This document shows positions 52,362 to 64,000 of a stretch of 64,000 nt of DNA, piece after piece. The translations under genes were made by a program, and so were the position numbers. The notes under the pieces are model-generated. The model saw only the letters and a list, made by a program, of their open reading frames with translations. It was not told the DNA's origin and searched no databases. The stretch lies in the NCBI RefSeq assembly GCF_013376005.1, contig NZ_JABMJK010000006.1, positions 186,001-250,000 of the forward strand, written 5' to 3'. This DNA comes from Duganella sp. SG902 (GTDB taxonomy: Bacteria; Pseudomonadota; Gammaproteobacteria; Burkholderiales; Burkholderiaceae_D). The stretch's first letter is position 1; each line of letters opens with the position of its first letter.

Positions 52362-52685
52362 TTAGCTTTCTGCATCGCCCCGGAGCGCGGGGATAAAGTT
52401 CCGTCCACCGTAAAAGATGCCAATGATCGTCACCACCGCCACTGTCTCGTCGATTGTGAACGCAATGACTACGTTTTTCTTGAAGTTGGTAATACGCAGC
52501 CCTGGCCGAATATCGTCTCGCTGCGCACCCCGGTACGGGAACGCCTCGAATGTCACGCAGTAATCAACGATAGCTTTCGTGTAGCGCAAGGCTGTCGCGG
52601 CCGACGCTCTCTCCGCAACATAGAAGTACAGCTCAGTGAGCTGTGCCTCTGCTTCCGGCGCAAAGACAACCGTGTATGAGTTCAT
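52362..52685 (-). CDS. ParE/RelE-type toxin
   Basis: 107 residues. SYTVVFAPEAEAQLTELYFY, TALRYTKAIVDYCVTFEAFP and LRITNFKKNVVIAFTIDE are typical of ParE. The antitoxin gene overlaps its start by 4 bp. ParE blocks DNA gyrase; the target here is inferred from the family. Confidence 0.9.
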   Translation of the reverse strand: MNSYTVVFAPEAEAQLTELYFYVAERASAATALRYTKAIVDYCVTFEAFPYRGAQRDDIRPGLRITNFKKNVVIAFTIDETVAVVTIIGIFYGGRNFIPALRGDAES

Positions 52686-52957
52686 TTTTTTATGGCTGCA
52701 TTGTGCTCAGCAGTCAATCTGGCCAAGACAGTGTCAACACTGACCGCGCGTGACGGATCGGCTTTCATTGCATCGAACGCCGGCGCTACCTGCTCCCGCA
52801 ACCAGGTTTCCATCATGCGGTCACGTGCCAGCAGCACACGCAAGCCGTCACGAATGACTTCGCTCTCGGTCGCATACTCACCAGCCGCCACCTTGGCCTT
52901 GACCGCCTCCGCCATCTCCAACGGCAGGGTAATGCTGAATTGTTGAGTAGTACGCAT
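52682..52957 (-). CDS. ParD-type antitoxin
   Basis: 91 residues: RTTQQFSITLPLEMAEAVKA and YATESEVIRDGLRVLLARD are the ribbon-helix-helix region. It binds ParE and represses the operon. Overlaps the toxin start by 4 bp. It marks the left boundary of the accessory region at 52.3-56.2 kb. Confidence 0.9.
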   Translation of the reverse strand: MRTTQQFSITLPLEMAEAVKAKVAAGEYATESEVIRDGLRVLLARDRMMETWLREQVAPAFDAMKADPSRAVSVDTVLARLTAEHNAAIKK

Positions 52958-53041
52958 GATGGGCTCCAGCAGAAGGATTAAACAGGATTCAATCCTACTC
53001 CGATCTGAATACGCGCACCAGTCGTTGCCACTAGACTTAGA

Positions 53042-53354
53042 TTGGGCTCAACAATCGAATTCGCGGCCATACCACCCCGGTTTAACGACACGGCTACCGA
53101 ACCGATGCTCAAGGCTACTCGACGCTGTACTGGCCTTCATGGCAGCGCAAGGGGAAGCCGACTACCTAAACCGCAAGGAGATGCAGAAGCGCGGTATCGA
53201 GGTAGCCAAGGCAGCGGAGGACGCACGCTACAAGGGGCGTAGCAAGACGCTAGACCCAGCAACGGTCAAGGCATGGCGTGCTGAACACGGTAAGAGCATC
53301 GCTGCCACTGCCGACCACTTCGCAATCTCGGTCGCTATCGTGAAGCGCTACTGA
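53042..53354 (+). pseudogene. Serine recombinase (resolvase/invertase) fragment
   Basis: The frame from 53042 reads IEFAAIPPRFNDTATEPMLK (resolvase region before the E helix), then breaks; the frame of 53100-53354 continues LLDAVLAFMAAQGEADYLNRKEM and GIEVAKAAEDARYKGRSKTLD, followed by a helix-turn-helix tail (SIAATADHFAISVAIVKRY). Together they are the C-terminal half of a serine recombinase with a frameshift near 53110. The catalytic N-terminal domain is absent, so it is dead. Confidence 0.75.
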
Positions 53355-53626
53355 GCAGCGTAGGACGTCATTACAGGCGCGTAGCGGCTTTCGTCATCCG
53401 AGAGCAGTGCAATGCTGCCTACCAGCGCCAAGCCCGTACTAATATTTTCCCTGCCCGATGTAGCGACGTTTTCCCCTCCGCTGGACGATTAACCCAACCC
53501 GGCAAAGAATGGGTTTTCCAAACCACTACCGACGCCCGTAAAGCAGCACCTTAGGTTCGATTTCTCCCGGACGCCTGCGGGTTAAGCAAGCATCTCGACC
53601 TTGCAAAATTTTTAGGTTTTTTTAAG
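53355..53626. other. Unassigned stretch after the recombinase remnant
   Basis: 272 bases without a protein gene or clear repeat. It may hold remnants of the inserted element. Confidence 0.5.
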
Positions 53627-54496
53627 TTACGACGGATACAAAGGCAGCTTCATCGCAGCACGAAACGCTTCTGCTCGCGCCTGACTTTCCAATGAGCAAA
53701 TCCCCGACGGGCACCATATCAAAGTTTCCGTTGCTACGTTAAAACGAGGGCGCACATCGTCATTGTCAACAGGGCACGATACAGACACCAAAACCGCATC
53801 AAATTTCCCCGCAGCAAACATACGACGAAATAGCGACTGGTTATTCGCTAAGAAGTTCTCCGTTTCGCGCACAAGAGTTCGAGAAGCATTGTTACGCGAA
53901 GCCACAATCAAATGGTTTTGAGGTAGTTGCGCATCGATATTCAACGCAACAATACCACCACCGCCGCTCTTCTTGATCTGCGTCCCTGCACTACGTAATT
54001 GACCCTCAAGATTATTAATCGAGTAGATTTTCTTGCAAGCGATTGGGAAAGTCATCTCGTCAACGAACACATTAATATCAGGCTCACTTAGTAGCGCATT
54101 CATTCCGCGTGACTTCAATTCCTTTAGAAGCTGCAACTCCCACAGTGCATCTTTACCTTGTGACGGAATAGAAGAGAATAAATCAACGTCTTTTCTAGCA
54201 ATCCGATGATAGCAGTCGATTGCGCTCACATCATCTTGCGCAGCAAGTATGGCGTCAAACACTCGCATTGCAGTAGTACAGTCAATCATCTCACGGACAT
54301 TTTGCCCGTTTCCTTCTCGCCACCTGGCAGCAAGCCTATCAACATTACGAAGAAACGTATCCAGAACACTTGCGTTTCTAATGTCGATATTCAGGCGCGC
54401 AAATATCTCCCTGACAGACTGACCATGCAGGGATAATTGATCGAATGTAACTCTTTGCTCAGGCGGCAGTTGATGAATTTCTTTTACTTGCTTCAC
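53627..54496 (-). CDS. Uncharacterised protein, PD-(D/E)XK-like
   Basis: 289 residues, not known to me. A central region reads LWELQLLKELKSRGMNALLS followed by EPDINVFVDE and FPIACKKIYS, the layout of a PD-(D/E)XK nuclease (E, PD, xCK), though the second acidic residue is Ala in IACKK. It starts 21 bp after the DUF2971 gene on the same strand and is likely in one operon with it. Base composition is AT-richer than the core. Confidence 0.7.
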   Translation of the reverse strand: MKQVKEIHQLPPEQRVTFDQLSLHGQSVREIFARLNIDIRNASVLDTFLRNVDRLAARWREGNGQNVREMIDCTTAMRVFDAILAAQDDVSAIDCYHRIARKDVDLFSSIPSQGKDALWELQLLKELKSRGMNALLSEPDINVFVDEMTFPIACKKIYSINNLEGQLRSAGTQIKKSGGGGIVALNIDAQLPQNHLIVASRNNASRTLVRETENFLANNQSLFRRMFAAGKFDAVLVSVSCPVDNDDVRPRFNVATETLIWCPSGICSLESQARAEAFRAAMKLPLYPS

Positions 54497-54517
54497 TAAA
54501 ATCTCCAGGTGATTCCA

Positions 54518-55360
54518 TTATCGTAACGTGGACTTGGATCGAATGATTTGTACGTTCATTCCATGAGCACGTAAAAAGTCTCCTAAATGCTCACCATGTA
54601 TTTCGGAACAATTCGGGCCTAAGGTGACCTCAATCACATGAGCGCGCACTCCCTTAAACTCAAAGTATGGTGTGAGGCCATAAGCGCCAACTCGCCACTT
54701 TCGTTCAGTCATCGGCCCCTCTATCGTTTCCTTCACTCCAACTTCGTGTGTTTCATATATGCGAGGAGCATACAGCAAGCGATATTCTTTCTCAGCAGCG
54801 AATTTTTCATTTTTTATCGTGGAGCTTATTATGTTTATGGCGCTCACAATTCCCTGAATAGATCGAAGCATACCGCCAGCATCGGTTTTAACCGATTCAG
54901 CTACGCTATCAGCACAAATTTTTATCTGCTCTTGCGTCATATATTGCACGGGAACAATACCAATTTGATGCCCGGCACTCTTCTCAGGGCCACGAAAGCG
55001 AACGTCTATTCCAGTTAAGCCGAATGACATAGGAGCTAGGTTACATAGTCCCTCTGACCGGAATCCGATAGCCAAACCTTTTCCGCGCTGGCCGTATGCT
55101 TGCCATTGATATAGGTCGTCACGATCTGTAGAGAAGCATGCTCCGTAGTATTCGGTTTTAAAGGTATGGGAAAAGAACTCAAAACCATCCCCTGCGCGAT
55201 ACTGATTAATACTTTTACGCACAGCCGGTAACGCCTTATCAAGAAAATACTTAAGTTCGCCCGTATCATTCATTGAGTAAAGTGACGAAAGCCATAAGGC
55301 ATCATTCTGAATGATCGAGAGAAAAGCGCTGGCATCGCAATAATGATAAATGGTAGGCAT
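54518..55360 (-). CDS. DUF2971 domain protein
   Basis: 280 residues. YHYCDASAFLSIIQNDALWL at the N terminus, with LSSLYSMNDTGELKYFLD and the CFSTDRDDLYQWQAYG region followed by GKGLAIGFRS, match DUF2971, often found in defence islands and mobile elements. No enzymatic motif is confirmed. It is upstream of the nuclease-like gene (21-bp gap). It lies next to the recombinase remnant and the phage pseudogene in the tRNA-flanked accessory region. Confidence 0.8.
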   Translation of the reverse strand: MPTIYHYCDASAFLSIIQNDALWLSSLYSMNDTGELKYFLDKALPAVRKSINQYRAGDGFEFFSHTFKTEYYGACFSTDRDDLYQWQAYGQRGKGLAIGFRSEGLCNLAPMSFGLTGIDVRFRGPEKSAGHQIGIVPVQYMTQEQIKICADSVAESVKTDAGGMLRSIQGIVSAINIISSTIKNEKFAAEKEYRLLYAPRIYETHEVGVKETIEGPMTERKWRVGAYGLTPYFEFKGVRAHVIEVTLGPNCSEIHGEHLGDFLRAHGMNVQIIRSKSTLR

Positions 55361-55414
55361 ATCTATTCTCGCTAAGTCTTATGCCTAGCGTAACACAATG
55401 ATGCTTTTCATTAT

Positions 55415-56194
55415 CGCCTGACCGCAGAGCAAGTCGAAGAAATGCTGGACTCGTTCGAACTGACCATCGCTCTGGCTCGTGAGATTCGCGCTATACCGGT
55501 CGTTCTGGAAGGTGCTGCACTCTCTGTAGGCTCCGCTGTAGTGCCTACCAAGCTGGTGCCAGAAGACGCTACGGCTATCGTGACTACCATGCAAGACTAC
55601 CACTGTCGGTCGCGCTCCAAGCGCTGTTACCACCGTCGCAGAAGAGAGCATCCCAGCCCTGCGCATCGTAGCGAACGACTCCGGTGTGCAAGCCATGTTG
55701 TTGCTGGATATCGTCGATTACATCAACCACATTCGCAAGCCGGGTTCAGCCATTCTGCGCCACGATCACTTCATGGCTAAAGTGCCTGTCGTACTCGGTG
55801 AAAAAGAGTCTCCCAAATTTGGGGACACTACCAAAATCCACAAAACAAGCAGTCGTAGAAGATATACGACTTCCCACGTAGGGAAGCGATCCGCATGGCT
55901 ATGTCCTATAGCTACGATCTGCAAGCTGCTGTGCTGGATGCGTGGGACGAAGCGGAAGCGAAAGTAGGTAAGACGGCGGTAGCACTAGCCCATTCTAACT
56001 TCGATGACCCGGTAGCAGCAGCCGAAGCATGGATCGCGGAGCGTAAGCAGTCTAACGTGCTGAAACTCGAACTGCCGGTTACAGAGGCCACGCTTGAGGT
56101 AGCGAAACGACAATTTTACTCCGCTTACAGGACGCTTACAGGCGGTAGCCTACAGAGTTTCAGAAAAACCGGAAAAGCCTTGAAACCCGCATGA
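55415..56194 (+). pseudogene. Broken phage regulator (KilA/Rha-like)
   Basis: Three frames carry pieces of one protein: first RLTAEQVEEMLDSFELTIAL (55415-55602), then VAEESIPALRIVANDSGVQA and RKPGSAILRHDHFMAKVPVV (55603-55835), then YDFPRREAIRMAMSYSYDLQ (from about 55869) to the end at 56194. The HDHFMAKVP...FPRREA...MAMSYSYDL pattern is that of phage Rha-type or antirepressor regulators. There are frameshifts near 55602 and 55835, so it is not functional. The last part alone is open for 99 residues. It ends 4 bases before the tRNA-Arg 3' end. Confidence 0.7.
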
Positions 56195-56198
56195 ATAC

Positions 56199-56275
<77 letters not shown>

Positions 56276-56344
56276 AAAGAAGCCGCAGGAAGCTGCGGCT
56301 GAAATGAAAAACGGGCTGTCCGAAGACAACCCGTTTTGATATTT

Positions 56345-56421
<77 letters not shown>

Positions 56422-56493
56422 ATGAACAGTATTTTAGCCTCACTGGCTCCGCACGTCAATCAAAGCACCTGATTTAATTTCATTGCTGAAATT

Positions 56494-57843
<1,350 letters not shown>

Positions 57844-57867
57844 GTTATGTGCTCTTTTCAGTCATTG

Positions 57868-58707
57868 TTATTGTGCCGCGTGCCATACCTTCAGCGCGTC
57901 GACGGTCTCCGCCACATCGTGCACGCGGACGATCAGGGCGCCTTGCGCGACCGCCGCCAGCGCGCCGCCGATGCTGCCCGCCATGCGTTGCTCCACCGGT
58001 TTGCCGGTCACCGCGCCCACCATGGACTTGCGCGACAGGCCCGCCAGCAGCGGCAGATTCAGCTCGTCGATCAGGCGTGAGGTGGCTTTCAGCAAGGCGT
58101 AATTATGCTCCACAGTCTTGCCAAACCCAAAGCCGGGATCGATGCAAAGTCGACGTGGATCAATACCGGCCGCCAGCAGCGCCTCCACCCGCTCGCGCAA
58201 GAAGGCGCTGACTTCGGCCACCACGTCGGTGTAGGACGGCGCCAGCTGCATGTGCTGCGGGTCGCTTTGCATGTGCATGATGCACAGCGCGCAGTCGCTG
58301 TCGCGCACCGCCTCGATGGCGCCCGGGGCGCGGAAGCCGTTGATGTCGTTGATCATGTCGACGCCGGCGATGATGGCTTCACGCATCACCTGCGGTTTGT
58401 AGGTGTCGACCGAGATGGCCGGGCCGAGGTCGCGCACGGCATACAGCACCGGCATCACGCGCCGCAGCTCGTCTTCCAGCGACACCGGCGGCGAGCCGGG
58501 GCGGGTCGATTCGCCGCCCACGTCGATGATGTCGACACCGGCTTCGATCATTTCCTCCGCGTGCGACAGGGCGAACTCCAGCGACTGGTAATTGCCGCCG
58601 TCGGAAAACGAATCGGGCGTGACGTTGAGGATGCCCATCACGCGGGCGCGCACGCCTTGCCCCCGCCACGGGTAGTTGAAACGGCCAAACTGTAAGGTAG
58701 ATTGCAT
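57868..58707 (-). CDS. folP: Dihydropteroate synthase
   Basis: Condenses 6-hydroxymethyl-dihydropterin pyrophosphate with p-aminobenzoate in folate synthesis. 279 residues with GILNVTPDSFSDGGNY, IIDVGGESTRPG, and ISVDTYKPQVMREA and LAGLSRKSMVG. The ATG at 58707 is used because longer frames add residues not in the family. A terminator hairpin lies upstream, separating it from ftsH. Confidence 0.95.
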   Translation of the reverse strand: MQSTLQFGRFNYPWRGQGVRARVMGILNVTPDSFSDGGNYQSLEFALSHAEEMIEAGVDIIDVGGESTRPGSPPVSLEDELRRVMPVLYAVRDLGPAISVDTYKPQVMREAIIAGVDMINDINGFRAPGAIEAVRDSDCALCIMHMQSDPQHMQLAPSYTDVVAEVSAFLRERVEALLAAGIDPRRLCIDPGFGFGKTVEHNYALLKATSRLIDELNLPLLAGLSRKSMVGAVTGKPVEQRMAGSIGGALAAVAQGALIVRVHDVAETVDALKVWHAAQ

Positions 58708-58721
58708 GTGTAACCAGAATG

Positions 58722-58752
58722 AAAAAGGGCGAGGATTGCTCCTCACCCTTTT
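58722..58752 (-). terminator. Intrinsic terminator between ftsH and folP
   Basis: On the minus strand AAAAGGGTGAGGA pairs with TCCTCGCCCTTTT around GCAA, followed by T. It ends leftward ftsH transcription before folP, so folP needs its own promoter in the short gap or reads through. Confidence 0.8.
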
Positions 58753-58775
58753 GTGTGTATGCGGCGACCGCGGAA

Positions 58776-60659
<1,884 letters not shown>

Positions 60660-60855
60660 GAAAACTCCTTGGATGCGAGGCGCATCGATAAACCTGGCTG
60701 AAATTCGATTTTACTCGCAATAGGCAGGCGGTGCCAGAACCCTGCCGTGCGCCGGCTTAAAACCGGCTGAAAAGCATATTATTTGAGCAAAAACAGCCTG
60801 CGATCAAGATAAAACTGCTTCTCCGGAGGTTCATTTGCGGGTTGTTCAGCAAATA

Positions 60856-61551
60856 TCAAGGGCGCCAGCCATCGGAATCCAACGGCTGGGCCGAGGCCAT
60901 GCCCCCTTCGGTCGGATTTTTCAGGCCGCGGCCCAGCAGGAATATCTCGGACGATTTGTCGCGGCTGGCTTTGGGTTTCTTCTGGATCACGGTTTTAAAT
61001 TCGGCACGGAATTTATGCACGATGTCGTTGAAACCCATGTCCTTAAAACATTTGACCAGCAGGGAACCTTCCGGCTTCAAATGGGCTTGCGAAAATTCAA
61101 TTGCCAGATCGATCAAATGTTCCATGCGCGCGGCGTCGGAATCCGGGATGCCGGACAGATTGGGCGCCATGTCCGATAACACCAGATCAACTTTTTGTCC
61201 CTGCACCACCGCTTCCAGCTGCTGCAGCACCTCGGCCTCGCGGAAATCGCCCTGGATGAAGTGGAAATCGGCCACCGGCTCCATCGGCAGGATGTCGAGG
61301 CCGATCAGGGTGCCGTGCACGCCGCCGCCCTCCTTGCCGGCCAGCTTGCGGCGGGTGTACTGGGCCCAGCTGCCCGGGGTGCAGCCCAGATCGACGATCA
61401 CCTGACCCGGCTTGATGAGCTTTTCGTCCTCATCGATCTCTTTCAGCTTGAAAGCCGCACGGGCGCGATAGCCCTCTTTCTGGGCCAATTTCACGTAAGG
61501 ATCGTTAATATGGTCGTGAATCCAGTTTTTGTTTATTTTGTTCTTAGCCAT
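60856..61551 (-). CDS. rlmE: 23S rRNA (uridine(2552)-2'-O)-methyltransferase
   Basis: Also called FtsJ/RrmJ: methylates U2552 in the A loop of 23S rRNA. 231 residues: [14 protein letters not shown], AdoMet motif [27 protein letters not shown] and catalytic lysines. The rest follows the FtsJ fold. Divergent from yhbY with a 44-bp gap and upstream of ftsH by 196 bp. Confidence 0.96.
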   Translation of the reverse strand: MAKNKINKNWIHDHINDPYVKLAQKEGYRARAAFKLKEIDEDEKLIKPGQVIVDLGCTPGSWAQYTRRKLAGKEGGGVHGTLIGLDILPMEPVADFHFIQGDFREAEVLQQLEAVVQGQKVDLVLSDMAPNLSGIPDSDAARMEHLIDLAIEFSQAHLKPEGSLLVKCFKDMGFNDIVHKFRAEFKTVIQKKPKASRDKSSEIFLLGRGLKNPTEGGMASAQPLDSDGWRP

Positions 61552-61595
61552 TCGCGTAGAATACTGCCTTTAAGGAACCTACAAAAAATAATTTT

Positions 61596-62063
61596 ATGAT
61601 CAAACTGACTCCCGTTGAGCGCAGCGCGCTGCGCGCCGAAGCCCATGGCCTGAAACCTATCGTCCTGATCGGCGAGGCCGGCCTGACCGCCAACGTTCTC
61701 AAAGAAATCTCGCTGGGCCTGGACGCCCACGGCCTGATCAAGGTCCGTGTGTTCGGTGACGACCGCGAGGCGCGGATTGCCATGTATGAAACTATCTGCG
61801 AACAGCTGAAAGCGGCGCCGGTGCAGCACATCGGCAAGCTGCTGGTGCTGTACCGTCCGAAGGTGGAAACCGAGAAAGCCCGCAGCGCCACCGCCGGCAA
61901 GGGCATGCGCGAAGTCACCATCGTCAAGGCCAGCCCGACCGGCACCAAGCGTCCGTCGGTCACCAAGGTACTGCTGAAGGGGAATGAACGTGTGACTCAG
62001 GGCGGCAACATCAAACGCGCCAAGGCACGCCAGAAGTCGACCAAGAAGACGGTGCTCGGCTAA
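61596..62063 (+). CDS. yhbY: YhbY family RNA-binding protein
   Basis: 155 residues. The N-terminal 95 are the CRM fold (LTPVERSALRAEAHGLKPIV, GEAGLTANVLKEISLGLDAH), associated with the 50S subunit assembly. The last 60 residues form a basic Lys/Thr tail (KLLVLYRPKVETEKARSATA ... KRAKARQKSTKKTV), absent in E. coli YhbY (about 97 residues). It is divergent from rlmE, as in E. coli. Confidence 0.92.
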   Translation: MIKLTPVERSALRAEAHGLKPIVLIGEAGLTANVLKEISLGLDAHGLIKVRVFGDDREARIAMYETICEQLKAAPVQHIGKLLVLYRPKVETEKARSATAGKGMREVTIVKASPTGTKRPSVTKVLLKGNERVTQGGNIKRAKARQKSTKKTVLG

Positions 62064-62136
62064 GAGTCATGCCGGCGAACGCCGGACGGTCCGCCGCCGC
62101 GGTCCATGCTGAGTGTGCGTCATCGCAGGCGCTCTA

Positions 62137-62163
62137 TGGATCCCGGCCTTCGCCGGGATGACA
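62137..62163. repeat. REP-like palindrome
   Basis: GGATCCCGGC CTTC GCCGGGAT: perfect stem of nine or so with a TTC loop, between yhbY and DUF4149. Same class as the one at 7625-7650 (extragenic palindrome). Confidence 0.7.
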
Positions 62164-62165
62164 TA

Positions 62166-62645
62166 TTACTGCTTCACCACCAGCCACGCGGCCAGCAGGC
62201 TTTGGATCAGGTAAATCGCACTGGAAATCCCGTGCAGGATGCCGAATTCATTGCGCGCGGCGCCTTCCATCACCCCGCCCGGCCCCGCCGCCGCCCGCAG
62301 CGACGCCATCATCGGCTGCAGGCCGAAGTGCGACACCAGCGTACACGCCAGCATCACCACCACCACCACCAGCAGGTTGCGGCGCGACTTGGCCGCCATG
62401 TTCACGGCCGGACCGGCAAAAATGCCGACCGTGCCGGTATTGGTTGCCCACAGCAGCACCAGCATCACCAGCGCACACGCGATGGACAGCCAGGCTTGAT
62501 TGGTGAACAGGCTGGCGGCAATGGTGCCGGCCAGCACGCGGTCACTCAGCGTAGCGAACAGGGTCGGTGCAGCCAGATAGCCCACCGCCCATAAACTGCC
62601 GGCCCACAGGGTCGCGACCAGCAAACGTGTGCGGGCAAGTAACAT
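62166..62645 (-). CDS. DUF4149 membrane protein
   Basis: 159 residues with four membrane helices (LLVATLWAGSLWAVGYLAAP, SIACALVMLVLLW, LLVVVVVMLACTLVS and the C-terminal YLIQSLLAAWLV). DUF4149 proteins of unknown role are often beside greA in Burkholderiales. Its start overlaps the greA stop (TGATG), so it is cotranscribed. Confidence 0.88.
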   Translation of the reverse strand: MLLARTRLLVATLWAGSLWAVGYLAAPTLFATLSDRVLAGTIAASLFTNQAWLSIACALVMLVLLWATNTGTVGIFAGPAVNMAAKSRRNLLVVVVVMLACTLVSHFGLQPMMASLRAAAGPGGVMEGAARNEFGILHGISSAIYLIQSLLAAWLVVKQ

Positions 62646-63121
62646 CAGACGTAACGCACTTCCAGGATTTCGTATTCGCGCGGGCCAGCCGGGGCCTGCA
62701 CCTCCACCACGTCGCCGGCCGACTTGCCGATCAGCGCGCGGGCGATCGGCGAGGTCACCGACACCTTGTTCAGTTTAATGTCCGCCTCGTCCACGCCAAC
62801 GATCTGGTAGCTGACGTTGTCGCCGGTTTCCAGGTCTTCCAGGTCCACGGTGGCGGCAAACACCACGCGGCCGTCGGCGTCCAGGGTGGTCGGGTCGATG
62901 ATCTGGGCGGTGCTCAGCTTACCCTCCAGTTCCGCGATGCGGCCTTCCACGAACGCCTGGCGCTCCTTGGCGGCGTCGTATTCGGCGTTTTCCGACAGGT
63001 CACCATGCGAGCGTGCTTCGGCAATCGCGTCAATCACGATACGGCGCTCTTTGGTCTTCAACTGATGCAACTCTTCTTTGAGCAGCTCTGCGCCGAACTT
63101 GGTAAGTGGAACTGAAGTCAT
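62645..63121 (-). CDS. greA: Transcription elongation factor GreA
   Basis: 158 residues: N-terminal coiled coil ([40 protein letters not shown]) that reaches the RNA polymerase secondary channel and stimulates transcript cleavage, and the C-terminal domain ([20 protein letters not shown]). Downstream of carB, as in many Proteobacteria. Confidence 0.97.
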   Translation of the reverse strand: MTSVPLTKFGAELLKEELHQLKTKERRIVIDAIAEARSHGDLSENAEYDAAKERQAFVEGRIAELEGKLSTAQIIDPTTLDADGRVVFAATVDLEDLETGDNVSYQIVGVDEADIKLNKVSVTSPIARALIGKSAGDVVEVQAPAGPREYEILEVRYV

Positions 63122-63221
63122 GTTGTCTATTTACTCTGTTTTTACAATGGAAAACCACAGAGGCCGCGCCTGACAGCAGCGCGGGCTCTGTGGTCCGGGT
63201 ACTACCTAAACCGATTAAACC

Positions 63222-64000
63222 TTAGTTTAAGGTTTTATGCAGCCCTTGTAAATCGTACACTTGCAATTCGTCGAGGTGACGGATGCCCTCCACCGCCGCC
63301 TCAGCGCCGGCGATGGTGGTGTACGTGGTCACGCGCGAGGCCAGCGACGAGGTGCGGATGGCGCGCGAGTCGACGATGGCGTTGCGCTTCTCTTCCACCG
63401 TGTTGATGACCAGGACGATCTCGTGGTTCTTGATCATGTCGACGATGTGCGGACGACCCTCGACCACCTTGTTGACGGCGGTGACCGGGATGCCGGCCGC
63501 CGAGATCACGGCGGCGGTGCCCTTGGTTGCGGCCAGCGTGAAGCCCATGTCCACCAGGTCGCGCGCCACTTGCACGGCGCGCGGCTTGTCGGACGATTTC
63601 ACCGACAGGAACACCTTGCCCGACTTCGGCAGCTTGACGCCGGCGCCCAGCTGCGACTTGACGAAGGCCTCGCCGAAGGTTTTGCCGACGCCCATCACCT
63701 CACCGGTCGATTTCATCTCGGGGCCGAGGATGGTGTCCACGCCCGGGAATTTCACGAACGGGAACACGGCTTCCTTCACGCTGAAGTAAGGCGGCACCAC
63801 TTCCTTGGTGATGCCCTGCTCCGCCAGCTTCTGGCCGACCATGCAGCGCGCGGCGATCTTGGCCAGCTGCAGGCCGGTCGCTTTCGACACATAAGGCACG
63901 GTACGCGAGGCGCGCGGATTCACTTCCAGCACGTAGACCACATCCTGGCCGTCCTGCTTCTGGATCGCGAACTGCACGTTCATCAGGCCGACCACGTTCA
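63222..64000 (-). CDS. carB: Carbamoyl-phosphate synthase large subunit, C-terminal part
   Basis: Frame open from the window end to the stop at 63222. It contains the second ATP-grasp end (MNVQFAIQKQDGQDVVYVLE, ASRTVPYVSKATG) and the allosteric MGS domain (VARDLVDMGFTLAATKGTAA, IAAG-type IPVTAVNKVVEGRPHI). It supplies carbamoyl phosphate for arginine and pyrimidine synthesis. The N-terminal three quarters lie outside the window. 100 bp separate it from greA. Confidence 0.96.
   Translation of the reverse strand, partial: NVVGLMNVQFAIQKQDGQDVVYVLEVNPRASRTVPYVSKATGLQLAKIAARCMVGQKLAEQGITKEVVPPYFSVKEAVFPFVKFPGVDTILGPEMKSTGEVMGVGKTFGEAFVKSQLGAGVKLPKSGKVFLSVKSSDKPRAVQVARDLVDMGFTLAATKGTAAVISAAGIPVTAVNKVVEGRPHIVDMIKNHEIVLVINTVEEKRNAIVDSRAIRTSSLASRVTTYTTIAGAEAAVEGIRHLDELQVYDLQGLHKTLN

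Noticed and set aside
52956..53041. Extending the recombinase fragment upstream to 52956 as a complete gene
   Set aside because: The sequence before about 53042 has no recombinase-like residues and the reading frame must shift near 53110, so it is not one intact gene.
52100..56198. A direct repeat of the tRNA-Arg 3' end as attL
   Set aside because: I looked for a copy of the tRNA 3' segment on the left side and found none convincing by eye; a computed alignment would be needed.

Overview
The window reads as one stretch of chromosome from a GC-rich betaproteobacterium of the order Burkholderiales, most likely family Oxalobacteraceae (the Massilia/Duganella/Janthinobacterium group). This is inferred from three things: the block carB-greA-DUF4149 / yhbY-rlmE / ftsH-folP-glmM at the right end, a phasin (polyhydroxyalkanoate granules) and a PEP-CTERM secreted protein, and many two-component, TonB and cyclic-di-GMP genes. 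No sequence search was run.

Layout. 1-10.9 kb: end of lpxH, a periplasmic binding protein, small membrane proteins and lipoproteins, a YtrA-type GntR regulator with its ABC exporter, then yceH, cysE, rlmB and rnr. 11.0-13.8 kb: four identical tRNA-Leu(CAG) genes, with duplicated tRNA-terminator cassettes, a dispersed inverted-repeat element and a hybrid kinase whose membrane domain carries the plant ethylene-receptor copper-site residues. 13.8-19.5 kb: qorB/HxlR pair, a REC-PAS-GAF kinase, a diguanylate cyclase and a phasin. 19.5-23.5 kb: a LexA (SOS) box followed by a FAN1-like VRR-NUC nuclease and an XPD/DinG-like iron-sulfur helicase with a fused PD-(D/E)XK nuclease domain. 23.5-26.1 kb: an overlapping ATPase/HNH pair that looks like a Septu (PtuAB) anti-phage system, with an uncommonly long N-terminal part on the ATPase.

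26.2-33.2 kb: a zinc alcohol dehydrogenase pair, then a tight six-gene leftward operon (two LiaI/LiaF-type membrane proteins, LytS-type kinase, LytTR regulator, AraC regulator, FAD monooxygenase) and a 52-residue small gene with its own ribosome site and terminator. 33.3-42.0 kb: LysR regulator, hemolysin III homologue, a BlaI / M56-M23 peptidase / TonB receptor operon with a palindromic operator, a patatin-like protein and a cyclic-nucleotide-gated thioredoxin-reductase-like flavoprotein that lacks the redox CxxC. 42.1-52.1 kb: PEP-CTERM protein, lipoprotein, type II asparaginase, flavin reductase, DJ-1/PfpI protein with divergent LysR, a Fur-box TonB siderophore receptor, a YeeE/YedE transporter pair and a chemotaxis receptor.

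52.3-56.3 kb is accessory DNA lying against the 3' end of tRNA-Arg(TCT): a ParDE-type toxin-antitoxin pair, a frameshifted serine recombinase remnant, two uncharacterised genes (one DUF2971, one with a PD-(D/E)XK-like pattern) that may form a defence module, and a broken phage regulator. After tRNA-Arg and tRNA-Pro the core resumes with glmM, folP, ftsH, rlmE, yhbY, DUF4149, greA and the truncated carB.

The best candidates for something new are the Septu-like pair, the DUF2971 / nuclease-like pair, the ethylene-receptor-like kinase, and the SOS-boxed nuclease-helicase operon whose box sits in the loop of a long hairpin next to the start codon.
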